From JAVVRP01 sp036654655 (lineage in GTDB: Bacteria; Bacillota; Clostridia; Christensenellales; UBA1242): a stretch of DNA of 64,000 nucleotides. A model generated the notes under the pieces. That model was not told the origin of the DNA. It was given only the letters and a program-made list of their open reading frames with translations, and ran no database searches. This document shows, piece after piece, positions 8,686 to 18,445 of this stretch. Every line of letters starts with the position of its first letter. The stretch's first letter is position 1. Both the position numbers and the translations under genes were made by a program. The stretch lies in NCBI GenBank assembly GCA_036654655.1, contig JAVVRP010000001.1, forward strand, positions 124,001 to 188,000, written 5' to 3'.

Positions 8686-8711
8686 GTGTAAATTCCCCTT
8701 TACATTGATAT

Positions 8712-8741
8712 ATTATATATCTAAAATGTTGTCTATGTCAA
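8712..8741 (-). promoter_or_regulatory. Sigma-A promoter of serS
   Basis: Minus strand TTGACA (8736-8741), an 18-nt spacer and TATAAT (8712-8717), about 27 nt before the serS ATG. Confidence 0.8.
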
Positions 8742-8819
8742 ATATAATTATAATCCAAAAAAATTATATTAAGTTTGATTTTTATTAGCAAATTATGCTA
8801 AACTGATAAAAAGGAAATC

Positions 8820-9854
8820 ATGGAAAAAAGTTACATTGCAACACGCAACAAAAAAAACATGGAAGCACTTTCACGGATTTCTGAAAATCTTCCGGATTGT
8901 TGTTTTCAATTTTTGGTTGGAATGGAAGGTTACACCTCCCCCCTTACACGACTAAATTATGCTTGTGATTTGTCAATTTTTTTTCAATTTTTAAGTGAAA
9001 ATGTTTTTAAAAAAAATATTAAAAAAATTTTATTAGAAGATATTAATAATTTAAAATCAATTGATATAGAATCTTTTTTAAACAACTTGAATTATTATCA
9101 ATATCATGGCAAAAATTTTAGTAATGGCGAACGAGCAAAAGGAAGAAAACTTGCAACTATTCGCAGTTTTTTAAAGTTCCATTTTAACAAAGATAACATT
9201 AAAAGTAATGTTGCAAGCAAAGTTGCTACTCCAAAATTACATGAAAAAGAAATAATTAGGTTGGAACCTAATGAAGTTGTTAAGATTATTAATCTTGCAG
9301 AAAATCCGGGATTAGGTTTATCCAAAAAACAATCCAGTTATGAAAATAAAACTGCAATTCGTGACACCGCAATCCTTACTATCCTGCTTGGAACAGGCAT
9401 TCGTGTTAGCGAGTGTGTTGGGCTTAATATTTTGGACATAGACTTTGAGTCCAATGCATTTAAAATTACGCGAAAAGGTGGAAATAGAGTTGTATTATAT
9501 TTTTCAAATGAAATAGGTGATTCTCTTAAAAAGTGGATTGAAAAAAGAGAAGAAATGGCAGATGAAAATAACCCCGAAAATGCACTGTTCCTTTCTTTAC
9601 AAAAAAAACGTCTTTGCGTTAAATCAATAGAAAATATTGTAAAAAAATACGCAAAAGTAATTTCACCTTTAAAAAACATTTCACCACATAAGTTACGTAG
9701 CACATATGGTACAAATTTATATCGTGAAACTGGCGACATATACATTGTTGCAGAAGTTTTGGGGCATAAAGATGTTAACACAACAAAAAAGCACTATGCT
9801 GCAATAAGTGATGATATAAGGCGGGATGCAGCCGAAAAAGTTAAACTTCGTTAA
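8820..9854 (+). CDS. Tyrosine recombinase (XerC/D-like)
   Basis: Site-specific recombinase of the integrase family. The N-terminal ~140 residues match the SAM-like core-binding domain. The catalytic set is complete: Arg195 (GTGIRVSE), Lys219 (TRKGG), His290 and Arg293 (SPHKLRS), His316 (LGHKD) and nucleophile Tyr326 (KKHYAAIS). At 344 residues it is about 40 longer than XerC/D. AAAGGAA precedes the ATG. It lies directly upstream of lexA and no integrated element is visible nearby, so a housekeeping Xer role in chromosome dimer resolution is more likely than a phage integrase. No dif-like site was identified. Confidence 0.88.
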   Translation: MEKSYIATRNKKNMEALSRISENLPDCCFQFLVGMEGYTSPLTRLNYACDLSIFFQFLSENVFKKNIKKILLEDINNLKSIDIESFLNNLNYYQYHGKNFSNGERAKGRKLATIRSFLKFHFNKDNIKSNVASKVATPKLHEKEIIRLEPNEVVKIINLAENPGLGLSKKQSSYENKTAIRDTAILTILLGTGIRVSECVGLNILDIDFESNAFKITRKGGNRVVLYFSNEIGDSLKKWIEKREEMADENNPENALFLSLQKKRLCVKSIENIVKKYAKVISPLKNISPHKLRSTYGTNLYRETGDIYIVAEVLGHKDVNTTKKHYAAISDDIRRDAAEKVKLR

Positions 9855-9866
9855 TATTTTTAACTA

Positions 9867-9906
9867 GAACAAACGTTTGACATTAACTAATAAAGTATGG
9901 TATGAT
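9867..9906 (+). promoter_or_regulatory. lexA promoter with overlapping LexA operator
   Basis: GAACAAACGTTT (9867-9878) matches the Gram-positive SOS box GAACRNRYGTTY. It overlaps the -35 box TTGACA (9877-9882). TATGAT (9901-9906) follows after 18 nt. This is the expected layout for autorepression. Confidence 0.85.
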
Positions 9907-9925
9907 AAAAAAAGCAGAGGTTAAA

Positions 9926-10537
9926 ATGAGAACATCCGAAACAAAAATCGAAGAAATGATTGTACATTTAAGGGAAAGTATAAGTAAAAATGGTTTTCCA
10001 CCTTCTTACAGAGAACTTGCAAGTGACCTTGACGTTAAATCAATTAACACAATTAAAATTATGCTAGATAAAATTGAAGAACGTGGAATTATAAGGCGCC
10101 AAGCAGGAAAAAACCGAACAATAGAATTTACAGACAAAACAAGCAAGAAAAACGAAAAGTTGCTTGAAATGCCTCTTGTTGGAAAAATTACAGCAGGCAC
10201 TCCAATTTTGGCAACAGAAAATTTTGAAGAAACAATAAAAGTTTCACGTTCAATTTTTAATGAAGCGGATGGAGTTTTTATGCTTAGAGTTTCTGGCGAT
10301 AGCATGATAGACGCAGGAATTTTTGATGGTGATTTTATTGTTGTTAGAAAACAAGATTCCGCCGAAAACGGAGATATTGTTGCTGCAATGTTTGATGGTT
10401 GTGCAACAGTTAAAACTTTTTACAAAGAAAACGGATTTGTTAGATTACAACCACAAAATAATAAATATACACCAATAATTGTAAAAAATGATTTATCAAT
10501 TTTAGGCAAGGTTATTGGATTAATTCGTAGATTTTAA
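9926..10537 (+). CDS. lexA: LexA repressor
   Basis: SOS repressor with self-cleavage. The N-terminal winged helix (residues ~5-68) carries PPSYRELASDLDVKS. The cleavage site is Ala90-Gly91 (KITAGTP), with catalytic Ser126 (SGDSMIDAG) and Lys163 (ATVKTFY). The start is taken at 9926 (203 residues) because the upstream in-frame ATG at 9902 lies inside the -10 box, and AGAGG precedes the chosen ATG. RecA filaments stimulate cleavage; recA is in this window with a similar operator. The gene ends 2 bp from the convergent ynbB, with no terminator between them. Confidence 0.96.
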   Translation: MRTSETKIEEMIVHLRESISKNGFPPSYRELASDLDVKSINTIKIMLDKIEERGIIRRQAGKNRTIEFTDKTSKKNEKLLEMPLVGKITAGTPILATENFEETIKVSRSIFNEADGVFMLRVSGDSMIDAGIFDGDFIVVRKQDSAENGDIVAAMFDGCATVKTFYKENGFVRLQPQNNKYTPIIVKNDLSILGKVIGLIRRF

Positions 10538-10539
10538 AA

Positions 10540-11760
10540 TCATTCTTTATTTTTATATCCAAATTTTTCTGCAATTATTTTTGCAACAATTTTTGCGTGT
10601 TCATATGTTAATCCGCCTTGATAATATCCAACAAAAGGCTTTTTAATTGGTGCATCCGCACTCATCTCAATTGAAGAACCTGAAACAAAAGCACCTGACG
10701 CCATTATAACTTTGTCTGTATAACCCGGCATATCCCATGGCTCGGCGGAAACATAACTGTCAACAGGAGAATATTTTTGAATTGTTTGAACAAATGCGAT
10801 TAATTCTTCTTCTTTTTCAAATTTAATAGATTTAATTATATCATAGGCATCCTGATTTGAGTTTGGCATAACTTCATATCCAAAAGTGTTTAAAACTTCA
10901 CCAATTAAATAAGAACCTTTAAGCGCTTGCAAAACAATATGTGGCGCTAAAAATAAACCTTGATAAAAACTTCGATATCCACCCTCATAAGAACCAACTT
11001 CGCTTCCAAGTGATGGGGATGTTAGCCTTTTTGCAACAAGTTCAACAGCCTCGTTTGAACCAACAATATATGCGCCAGTTGGAGCAATTCCCCCGCCTGC
11101 GTTTTTAATTAATGAACCAACAACCAAATCAGCCAATGGCTCGTATTCTTCAACAAATTCACCATAACAATTATCAACCATAAAAAAAGAATTTGGAGAA
11201 ATTTCACGCAATTTTTCAATTGCGCTATTAATATTTTTTACAGATATTGCGCTTCTCCATTCATATCCCCTGCTACGTTGAAAATAAATTAATTTAGGCT
11301 TTAACTCTTTTGCGATCTCAGTTGCATTTTGCATATCAATTTGATTATTTTTTAAATTTAAAATTTTTGTCTGAATTCCAAAATCTTTTAAACTGCCAAT
11401 ATTTTCACCTTCAATAACATCAACAAGTGTGTCATATGGCATCCCAGTTACACAAAACAACACATCTCCGGGCCTTAAAATACCAAAAAGAGATGCCGAC
11501 AGTGCATGCGTTCCACATGAAATATGAGGAGAAACAATTCCCGATTCCGCACCAAAAACACGAGCAAAAACTTTGCCCAAAGCGTCTCTTCCAATATCGT
11601 CATAGCCATAACCAGTTGTGCCTGAAAAATGTCTGGAACTTATTTCATATTCCCTAAATGCATTAAGCACTTTTTCTTGATTTATAAGTGCAATATTTTC
11701 TAAAATAGAAAATCTTTTTTCTAATTTTTTTTCTGCAAATTCAATAATATCTCTTTTCAT
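10540..11760 (-). CDS. ynbB: Methionine gamma-lyase/aluminium resistance family PLP enzyme
   Basis: Large 406-residue PLP fold-type I protein of the family annotated as aluminium resistance protein. Recognisable parts are FSGTTGYGYDDIGRD near the N-terminus, FMVDNCYGEFVEE, and the PLP lysine in VVGSLIKNAGGG. It is related to cystathionine and methionine gamma-lyases, but the true substrate is not established. GAGGGCAAC precedes the ATG. It is last in the miaB-mutS-mutL-miaA run; Bacillus likewise has ynbB near miaA. Confidence 0.88.
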   Translation of the reverse strand: MKRDIIEFAEKKLEKRFSILENIALINQEKVLNAFREYEISSRHFSGTTGYGYDDIGRDALGKVFARVFGAESGIVSPHISCGTHALSASLFGILRPGDVLFCVTGMPYDTLVDVIEGENIGSLKDFGIQTKILNLKNNQIDMQNATEIAKELKPKLIYFQRSRGYEWRSAISVKNINSAIEKLREISPNSFFMVDNCYGEFVEEYEPLADLVVGSLIKNAGGGIAPTGAYIVGSNEAVELVAKRLTSPSLGSEVGSYEGGYRSFYQGLFLAPHIVLQALKGSYLIGEVLNTFGYEVMPNSNQDAYDIIKSIKFEKEEELIAFVQTIQKYSPVDSYVSAEPWDMPGYTDKVIMASGAFVSGSSIEMSADAPIKKPFVGYYQGGLTYEHAKIVAKIIAEKFGYKNKE

Positions 11761-11771
11761 GTTGCCCTCTT

Positions 11772-12707
11772 TTATTTATTTTGATTGAATATTTCAATTA
11801 TTTTTAAAACAGCCGTTTCCTTATTTTGCGAGTCAACAAAATTAACATTTTCCATATTCCTTAACAGTGTTAATTGTCTTTTTGCGTAATTTCTGGATTT
11901 TTGTTTAATATGTTCAACACACACATCGAGAGATTTTTCACCATTAAAATATGGAATTAACTCTTTAAAACCTATTGCCTGAGTGCATTGATTGTTTTCA
12001 TTGATGCCATTGTCCAATAATGTTTTAACTTCATTAAGTAATCCTTTTTTTACCATTTCATCCACTCTGTTGTTTATCTTTTCATAAAGCAACTGCCTGG
12101 GAATATCCAGTGCAATAATAACCGTTTTTATTTCTATTTTGTTATCCGCCACTTTAATTTTTCCGTTTTCATCAAGTTGAGTTTTAATTATATTATCACC
12201 AAATTCTTCAATTTCAAGTGCTCTGATAATTCTTTTTTCATCATTCAATGATATACAATTCGCGCGCTGTGGACAAATTTTGTAAAGCATTTCATGCAAA
12301 AATGCACTGCCCTGCACATTGGCAATTTTTTGAAGGCGACTTCTAAATTCTTCATGTTTTTCTGTGTTTCCAAAACTAAAATTACCATCAAGAGCCTTAA
12401 TGTATAGCCCCGTTCCTCCAACAACAATAGGAACTTTGCCTCTAATTGTAATTTCTTTAATTAAATTTTTTGTTTGTGTCAGATGTTCGCTTGCCGAAAA
12501 TTCTTTGCTTGGCTTGCAAATGTCAATTAAATGATGTGGAATATTTTGCATTTCTTCTGCTGTTATTTTGCCCGAAAGCAAGTTAAGACCACAAAAAACC
12601 TGCACACTATCCGCAGATATAATTTCCCCACCAATTTTTTTTGCAACCAAAACAGCAATATCACTTTTTCCTGTGCTTGTTGGCCCGGTTATAACCAAAA
12701 CTTTCAT
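11772..12707 (-). CDS. miaA: tRNA dimethylallyltransferase
   Basis: Adds the dimethylallyl group to N6 of A37 in tRNAs reading UNN codons, the substrate later methylthiolated by MiaB, whose gene is four genes upstream in the same run. The N-terminal P-loop is ITGPTSTGKSDIA. SADSVQV and VGGTGLYIKAL are family signatures. At 311 residues it has usual length. Its ATG shares one base with the mutL stop (TAATG), so the two are translationally coupled. Confidence 0.96.
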   Translation of the reverse strand: MKVLVITGPTSTGKSDIAVLVAKKIGGEIISADSVQVFCGLNLLSGKITAEEMQNIPHHLIDICKPSKEFSASEHLTQTKNLIKEITIRGKVPIVVGGTGLYIKALDGNFSFGNTEKHEEFRSRLQKIANVQGSAFLHEMLYKICPQRANCISLNDEKRIIRALEIEEFGDNIIKTQLDENGKIKVADNKIEIKTVIIALDIPRQLLYEKINNRVDEMVKKGLLNEVKTLLDNGINENNQCTQAIGFKELIPYFNGEKSLDVCVEHIKQKSRNYAKRQLTLLRNMENVNFVDSQNKETAVLKIIEIFNQNK

Positions 12708-14587
12708 TAAACAATCCTTTTAAAAAGTTTTTCAAAACTATTTTTGTTCATTTTTAAAACAAAAGGTCTGCCATGAGGGCATAATAATACACCATTGTTT
12801 TGTTCAAACTTGGCAATTAATATTTCTATTTCATTTTTACAAAGTTGTTGTCCCGCCTTAACTGCACTTTTACATGCACGAGTTGCTAATTCATTTTTAA
12901 TAAATTCAGCAGGCTTTTTTGATAGCGAAGATAAATCTTCAAGCAAATTATTAAAAAATTGCTTTAAATTAATTTGCGAAAGTGATAACGGAACAGCACT
13001 TATTTTAAAGCAATTATTGCCAAATTGAGATATAAAAAATCCATAATCATTTAAACATTCTTGCCACTCACACAAAAAATTAACTTCAGCAGGATTTACG
13101 CTTAAAATTTCTGGAATAAGTAAGTTTTGAACTACAATGGAGCCGTCTTTTGCCTCTTTAACAAACTTGTCAAACAATTGTCTTTCGTGTGCAGCGTGTT
13201 GATCAATAAAATATGCACAATCCTTGCATTCAACAATAACGTAAGTTAAAAATAGAGTTCCTATAATCTTGTATGATAACATATCCTCAAAAAAGTTTTG
13301 GCTTTTACTTTCAGTTACAACATCTAATTTTTCTTCCTTAATTGGCGTTATATTATCCAAATCTATCCCGTGCTGTATAACAGAATTGCTTTCAAAAACA
13401 AAATCTTTTTGCGACTCATTAAATTTTTTTTGTGCAAAATCCTTAAAATAATCTTCATATTTATTATCTTGCACAGTATCTTTGTTGCCGTTGGTGTTTA
13501 TGTGGTCAATTTCTTTAATTTCACTATCTCTATTTTGTAAGGGTAAAAATTTATATGAGTTTTCAAATTTGTTGCTAACACCAAAAAAATCTTTTTCAAC
13601 TGCATTTTTTGAAATGCATTCATAAACTGCCGATGATATCAATGAAAAAACAAAATTTGGGTTGGCAAATTTAACTTCCAATTTGTTTGGATGGACATTA
13701 ACGTCAAGGTCACCTGCTGGTAATTCCAATTTTAAAATAAAAACTGGAAACACACCTTTCATTAAAAAGTTTTTAAACCCAACTGCAACAGCGGAAGAAA
13801 CAGTTTGATTTTGAACATATCTGCCATTAACAAAAATACTTTGATATGTTCTGTTTGCTTTTGAAAATGGTGGGTTTGATATATATCCTGTTACCTTATA
13901 TTTACCACTTGATTTTGACACTTCAACCATATTATCTGCGATTTCATTGCCATATATTGTGTATATTATGTCATACATAGTACTACATGTTGTGTTATAT
14001 ATTATCTTTGAATTTACAATATATTTAAAATTAATCATAGGGTTAGACAAAATAAATTTTTGCACAACATTGGTTATTTCATTTTCCTCAGTTTTGGGTT
14101 TACGCAAAAATTTTGCCCTTGCAGGCACATTGTAAAACAAATTTCTTACAATTATAGATGTCCCGTTTGCACATGAAATTGGAAAAGTTTTTATAAACTC
14201 TCCACCTTCAATAATAATTTTTGTTCCAAGTTGCTCTGTTGCAGTTTTTGTTGTTAATTCTACTTTTGCAACTGCCGAAATGCTACTTAATGCCTCGCCA
14301 CGAAAACCCATCGTGGCGAGTGTGTTTAAATCTTCAATGCATTTTATTTTGCTTGTTGCATGTGGCATAAATGCAAGTTCAACATCTTCACTTGTTATTC
14401 CACAGCCGTTATCATAAATTGCAATTTTGCCACTTCCACCATCTTCAATTTCAATATAAATGTTTGTTGCACCAGCATCCAAACTGTTTTCAACAAGTTC
14501 TTTAACAATTGACGCAGGTTTTTCAACCACTTCTCCTGCCGAAATTTTGTTTTGTAATTGCTTGTCAAGTTTTAAAATTTTGCTCAT
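12707..14587 (-). CDS. mutL: DNA mismatch repair protein MutL
   Basis: GHKL ATPase linking MutS to downstream repair. The N-terminal motifs are intact: KELVENSLDAGA, DNGCGI, and TMGFRGEALSSI. A variable linker (~330-430) precedes the C-terminal dimerisation domain. Nicking-endonuclease motifs are present: DQHAAHER, ACKSAVKAG and CPHGRPF. In the first, the last acidic position is Asp instead of the usual Glu of DQHA(X)2E(X)4E. At 626 residues it has normal length. It follows mutS by 12 nt. Confidence 0.96.
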   Translation of the reverse strand: MSKILKLDKQLQNKISAGEVVEKPASIVKELVENSLDAGATNIYIEIEDGGSGKIAIYDNGCGITSEDVELAFMPHATSKIKCIEDLNTLATMGFRGEALSSISAVAKVELTTKTATEQLGTKIIIEGGEFIKTFPISCANGTSIIVRNLFYNVPARAKFLRKPKTEENEITNVVQKFILSNPMINFKYIVNSKIIYNTTCSTMYDIIYTIYGNEIADNMVEVSKSSGKYKVTGYISNPPFSKANRTYQSIFVNGRYVQNQTVSSAVAVGFKNFLMKGVFPVFILKLELPAGDLDVNVHPNKLEVKFANPNFVFSLISSAVYECISKNAVEKDFFGVSNKFENSYKFLPLQNRDSEIKEIDHINTNGNKDTVQDNKYEDYFKDFAQKKFNESQKDFVFESNSVIQHGIDLDNITPIKEEKLDVVTESKSQNFFEDMLSYKIIGTLFLTYVIVECKDCAYFIDQHAAHERQLFDKFVKEAKDGSIVVQNLLIPEILSVNPAEVNFLCEWQECLNDYGFFISQFGNNCFKISAVPLSLSQINLKQFFNNLLEDLSSLSKKPAEFIKNELATRACKSAVKAGQQLCKNEIEILIAKFEQNNGVLLCPHGRPFVLKMNKNSFEKLFKRIV

Positions 14588-14599
14588 AATTTACACCTT

Positions 14600-17182
14600 T
14601 TATTTTACCTTACCAACAAGATCAATCAAAATTTCAAAGGCCGATAATGGAGTTAACAAATTAACATTTATATCATTCAATACCCCCAAAATTTCAGTTG
14701 ATCGTTTAACTTTTTCGGCAGATGTTTGCGTTTGTTCTTGATTAAGTGACATCAATGCAAGGTTAGAACTTTCCAATGAATTTGTTAATTCTTTTGCTCT
14801 GTTAATTACATTTTTTGGAAGTCCAGCAAGTGATGCAACTTCAACACCAAAACTTTTGTTTGCACCACCTCTAACAATTTTACGAAGAAATATGATATCT
14901 CCATTAATTTCTTTCACGTTTATTTTATAATTTTTAACACCTTCAAGTTGCCCTTCCAATTCTGTAAGTTCATGATAATGCGTGGCAAACAAGGTTTTGC
15001 ATTGCATTGTTTTGGACAGATGTTCAACCACTGCCCATGCAATACTTAACCCATCAAGAGTTGATGTCCCACGCCCGATTTCATCCAAAACAACAAGGCT
15101 TTTGCTTGTTGCATTTGCAAGTATTCCCGCAACTTCACTCATTTCAACCATAAAAGTGCTTTGCCCAAAAGCAAGGTCGTCACTTGCACCAACACGAGTG
15201 AAAATTCGGTCCACAATTGGAAATTCTGCAATCTTTGCAGGTACAAAACTTCCAATATGCGCCATAAGCGTAATAACTGCAACTTGACGCATGTATGTGC
15301 TTTTTCCTGCCATATTTGGGCCAGTTATTATTAATATTTTATCAGTTGTGTTGTTTAAAACAGTGTCGTTTCCAACAAAATTGCCATCTCCCAAAATTGA
15401 TTCAACAACAGGATGCCTTCCGTCAATAATTTTTATTTGATCAATATTGTTTGATATTTTAGGTTTTATGTAATTATTTTTAATTGCATCTTGGGCTAGT
15501 GAAAGCAAGCAATCAAGTTCGGAAATGCAAAATGAAGTTTTTAATAAATTATCCATTTCTTTAATTAAAATTTGTTTAATTTGAGCAAATATTTGCTGTT
15601 CTAATTTTATTGATTGCTCTTCCGCACCCAATATTTTATCTTCAATTTTTTTAAGTTCTTCGGTTATGTAGCGTTCATTATTTGCAACTGTTTGTTTTCT
15701 TTGATATCTTAAAGGAACATTGTTAATTGATGGTTTATTTACTTCAATAAAATAACCAAAAACCCTATTAAACCCAATATGCAAACCTTTTATGTTTGTT
15801 TCTTTGCGCTCTTCTGCTTCCAAACGAACAATCCACTCTGCACCATGTTTTTGGGCAGACCTAAGTTCGTCTAGTTCAGCAGAAAAACCATCTTTTATAT
15901 AACCACCAGCAGATATCAACAATGGAGGTTCTTCACATATTGAATCATTTAAAATTTTTTGCAAGTCAATAAAATTATTTAAATTTTCAAAAATATTTTT
16001 TAGTTTTTTTGATTTGCAATCTGCCAATAATTTTAAAATTTCTGGGATTACGTAAATTGAATTTTTTAATGAAATGCAATCACGTGGATTGATGCTTCCA
16101 AAAGAAATTCTGCCTGTAATTCTTTCTATATCATTAATTTTTGAAAGCAGTTGTGATAGTTTATCCCTCAGAATAATCTTGGTATATAACTCCTCAACTG
16201 CATCTAGCCTTAAATTAATTTCTGTTGAATTTTGCAATGGTTGATCTAACCAATTTTTAAATTTTCTTCCACCCATTGAGGTTTTTGTCTGATCCAAAAC
16301 ATGCAAAAGAGAGCCCCGCTTTTTTCTATCACGAATAGTTTCTGTTATCTCCAAATTTTTGCGTGTGTTTAAATCCAAAATCATAAAATCGTCAGTTTTA
16401 ATTTTTAAAATTTTTGAAATATGATTTAATTCTCGCTTTTGCGTGTCTATTATGTACGAGATCAGTGCGCCAGAAGCAAAAACTGCATTTTGCATTTTAG
16501 AAATTTCATAAACTTGTGTAAAATTATCGCCAAATTGTTTTTTTAAAACTTTTTCACAATTATTTTTTTCAAAATTTACATTATCATATTTGTAAAACTT
16601 TGGAACATCACCATTTTTAACTGGCATCAAATTTTTGCTTATTTCAACTGCAAATTCATTTCCAATTATTTCTGATGGTGAAATCCTACATAAAATATCT
16701 GCTAATTTTTGTTCTTTGTTTTCTGTAAATTCTGTTGTTTGAAACTCACCTGTTGTTATATCGCAAAATGCAAATCCAATTGCTTTTTCACTTGCATAAA
16801 CTGCTGAAATATAATTGTTTTGTCTTTCTTCAAGCATGCTTTCTTCAAAAACAGTACCTTTTGTTACAATTCTAACTACATCTCGTTCCACCAATTTGCC
16901 TTTTTGTGGCTCGCTTAATTGTTCACATATGGCAACTTTATAGCCCTTGTTTATTAATTTATTTAAATAATTTTCGCAAGCATGATAAGGAATTCCGCAC
17001 ATTGGAGCACGCTGTTCAAGCCCGCAATCTTTTCCTGTTAATGTTATATCCAGTTCCCTAGACACCGTTATTGCGTCATCAAAAAACATTTCATAAAAAT
17101 CACCAAGACGAAAAAAAAGTATGCAATCTTTGTTTTTTTCTTTCATTTTAAAATAGTGTTGCATCATTGGTGAAAGGCTCAT
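14600..17182 (-). CDS. mutS: DNA mismatch repair protein MutS
   Basis: Recognises mismatches and small loops. The N-terminal domain has the FYEMF stacking motif (Phe near residue 28) used to bind mismatched bases. The ATPase domain has Walker A GPNMAGKSTYMRQ, Walker B VVLDEIGRGTSTLDG and the family motif FATHYHELTEL. At 860 residues it has the usual MutS1 length. It lies 2 nt after miaB and 12 nt before mutL, in one transcription unit. Confidence 0.97.
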   Translation of the reverse strand: MSLSPMMQHYFKMKEKNKDCILFFRLGDFYEMFFDDAITVSRELDITLTGKDCGLEQRAPMCGIPYHACENYLNKLINKGYKVAICEQLSEPQKGKLVERDVVRIVTKGTVFEESMLEERQNNYISAVYASEKAIGFAFCDITTGEFQTTEFTENKEQKLADILCRISPSEIIGNEFAVEISKNLMPVKNGDVPKFYKYDNVNFEKNNCEKVLKKQFGDNFTQVYEISKMQNAVFASGALISYIIDTQKRELNHISKILKIKTDDFMILDLNTRKNLEITETIRDRKKRGSLLHVLDQTKTSMGGRKFKNWLDQPLQNSTEINLRLDAVEELYTKIILRDKLSQLLSKINDIERITGRISFGSINPRDCISLKNSIYVIPEILKLLADCKSKKLKNIFENLNNFIDLQKILNDSICEEPPLLISAGGYIKDGFSAELDELRSAQKHGAEWIVRLEAEERKETNIKGLHIGFNRVFGYFIEVNKPSINNVPLRYQRKQTVANNERYITEELKKIEDKILGAEEQSIKLEQQIFAQIKQILIKEMDNLLKTSFCISELDCLLSLAQDAIKNNYIKPKISNNIDQIKIIDGRHPVVESILGDGNFVGNDTVLNNTTDKILIITGPNMAGKSTYMRQVAVITLMAHIGSFVPAKIAEFPIVDRIFTRVGASDDLAFGQSTFMVEMSEVAGILANATSKSLVVLDEIGRGTSTLDGLSIAWAVVEHLSKTMQCKTLFATHYHELTELEGQLEGVKNYKINVKEINGDIIFLRKIVRGGANKSFGVEVASLAGLPKNVINRAKELTNSLESSNLALMSLNQEQTQTSAEKVKRSTEILGVLNDINVNLLTPLSAFEILIDLVGKVK

Positions 17183-17184
17183 TG

Positions 17185-18339
17185 TTATTTTAACTCCTTT
17201 TGAATTTCTTTTTCAAGTGCCAAAAGTTCATTTACCCTTATATTTTTTGTTTTTTCGTCAATCTGAGCATCCATAATTTCTGCCTTTGTACCTTTTCTGA
17301 CCGAAAAAATAAAAGCAAAAATATGATTAAACCTAACAAGTTTCATAAGATTTTTTGAGTCCTCAAAGTCCTTTTCTGTTTCTCCTGGAAAGCCGACAAT
17401 AAAATCTGATGAAATTCTTATGTTTGGAATTTCTTTTCTTAATTTTTCAACCAAAAGCAAGTAATTTTCAACAGTATATTTTCTGTTCATTGCCTTTAAA
17501 ATTGAGTCACTTCCACTTTGCACGGGAAGATGAATTTCTTTTAAAATTTTAGGCTGAATTGAAATTTCGTGTATGGTTTCATCTGTTAAATCTTTTGGAT
17601 GAGATGATAAAAATGTTAATTTAAAATCACCTTCAATGGCACAAATATCCTTTAAAAGTTGTGAAAAACTGCCATTTTCATTTGAATCAGTGCCGTAAGA
17701 ATTTACATTTTGTCCTAACAAAGTTATTGTTTTATATTTTTGTTTTACAAGTTGTTTAACTTCTTCCAAAATATCTTGTTTTGCACGGCTTCTTTCTCTT
17801 CCTCTAACATATGGAACTATGCAGTATGAACAAAAATTATTACAACCATAAATAATATTAACCCATGCATTTTCACCACTGGTTCTTAGTGCATTTAAAT
17901 TTTCTGTAATTTTATAATCTTCACTTATTTCAATTTGTCGGCATTTTTGATCAATTCTTCTTCTCAAAAAACCCTCGAACTTATCTAAATTTGAAGTTCC
18001 AAATATTATATCAATAAAAGGAAAAGTTTTTGTCAACCATTCCGTTTCAAATTTTTGTTGTGTCATACATCCACAAACAGCAATAATCACATCTCTTTTT
18101 TGCTTTTTAAGAAATTTTAAATTGCCAATATTGCCAATCGCGCGGTCTTCTGCCCCTTCTCTAATTGCGCATGTGTTAAAAACAATAACATCGGCATCAT
18201 TAACATCATCTGTTGGCCTAAACCCTAAATTGGAAAGTACAAAAGCCAATTTTTCAGATTCATGCACGTTCATTTGACAACCAAAGGTTGTTATGTGGTA
18301 CTTCTTCTCAATATTTTCCATAATTTCATTATACACCAT
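17185..18339 (-). CDS. miaB: tRNA-2-methylthio-N6-dimethylallyladenosine synthase MiaB, TRAM domain missing
   Basis: Radical SAM methylthiotransferase acting on i6A37. The N-terminal UPF0004 domain carries cluster cysteines (TFGCQMNV, NTCAIREGA, CGCMTQQ). The radical SAM motif is YGCNNFCSYCIVPYVRGRERSR. The protein ends at about residue 384, just after LALEKEIQKELK, where the C-terminal TRAM RNA-binding domain normally begins; mutS follows at once, so this is not a visible frameshift. No clear Shine-Dalgarno is seen: the first start is at 18339 and an alternative ATG is at 18321. A possible promoter (TTGTGT, 17 nt, TATTAT) precedes it. Confidence 0.93.
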   Translation of the reverse strand: MVYNEIMENIEKKYHITTFGCQMNVHESEKLAFVLSNLGFRPTDDVNDADVIVFNTCAIREGAEDRAIGNIGNLKFLKKQKRDVIIAVCGCMTQQKFETEWLTKTFPFIDIIFGTSNLDKFEGFLRRRIDQKCRQIEISEDYKITENLNALRTSGENAWVNIIYGCNNFCSYCIVPYVRGRERSRAKQDILEEVKQLVKQKYKTITLLGQNVNSYGTDSNENGSFSQLLKDICAIEGDFKLTFLSSHPKDLTDETIHEISIQPKILKEIHLPVQSGSDSILKAMNRKYTVENYLLLVEKLRKEIPNIRISSDFIVGFPGETEKDFEDSKNLMKLVRFNHIFAFIFSVRKGTKAEIMDAQIDEKTKNIRVNELLALEKEIQKELK

Positions 18340-18445
18340 TTTATGGCAAAAAGGAAATAATTTTGTAGCATTTTTAAAGTTTGTTTTTTTATAATAAAAT
18401 TAAAATTTTATAATAAATTTTGTAACTATTGCACACAATATCGTT

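Noticed and set aside
8820..9854. Tyrosine recombinase as part of an integrated element
   Set aside because: Neighbours are housekeeping genes, with no attachment-site repeats, excisionase or phage genes nearby.
9902..9925. Earlier ATG for lexA (eight extra residues)
   Set aside because: It lies inside the -10 box TATGAT, so it is upstream of the transcription start; the ATG at 9926 has its own ribosome binding site.
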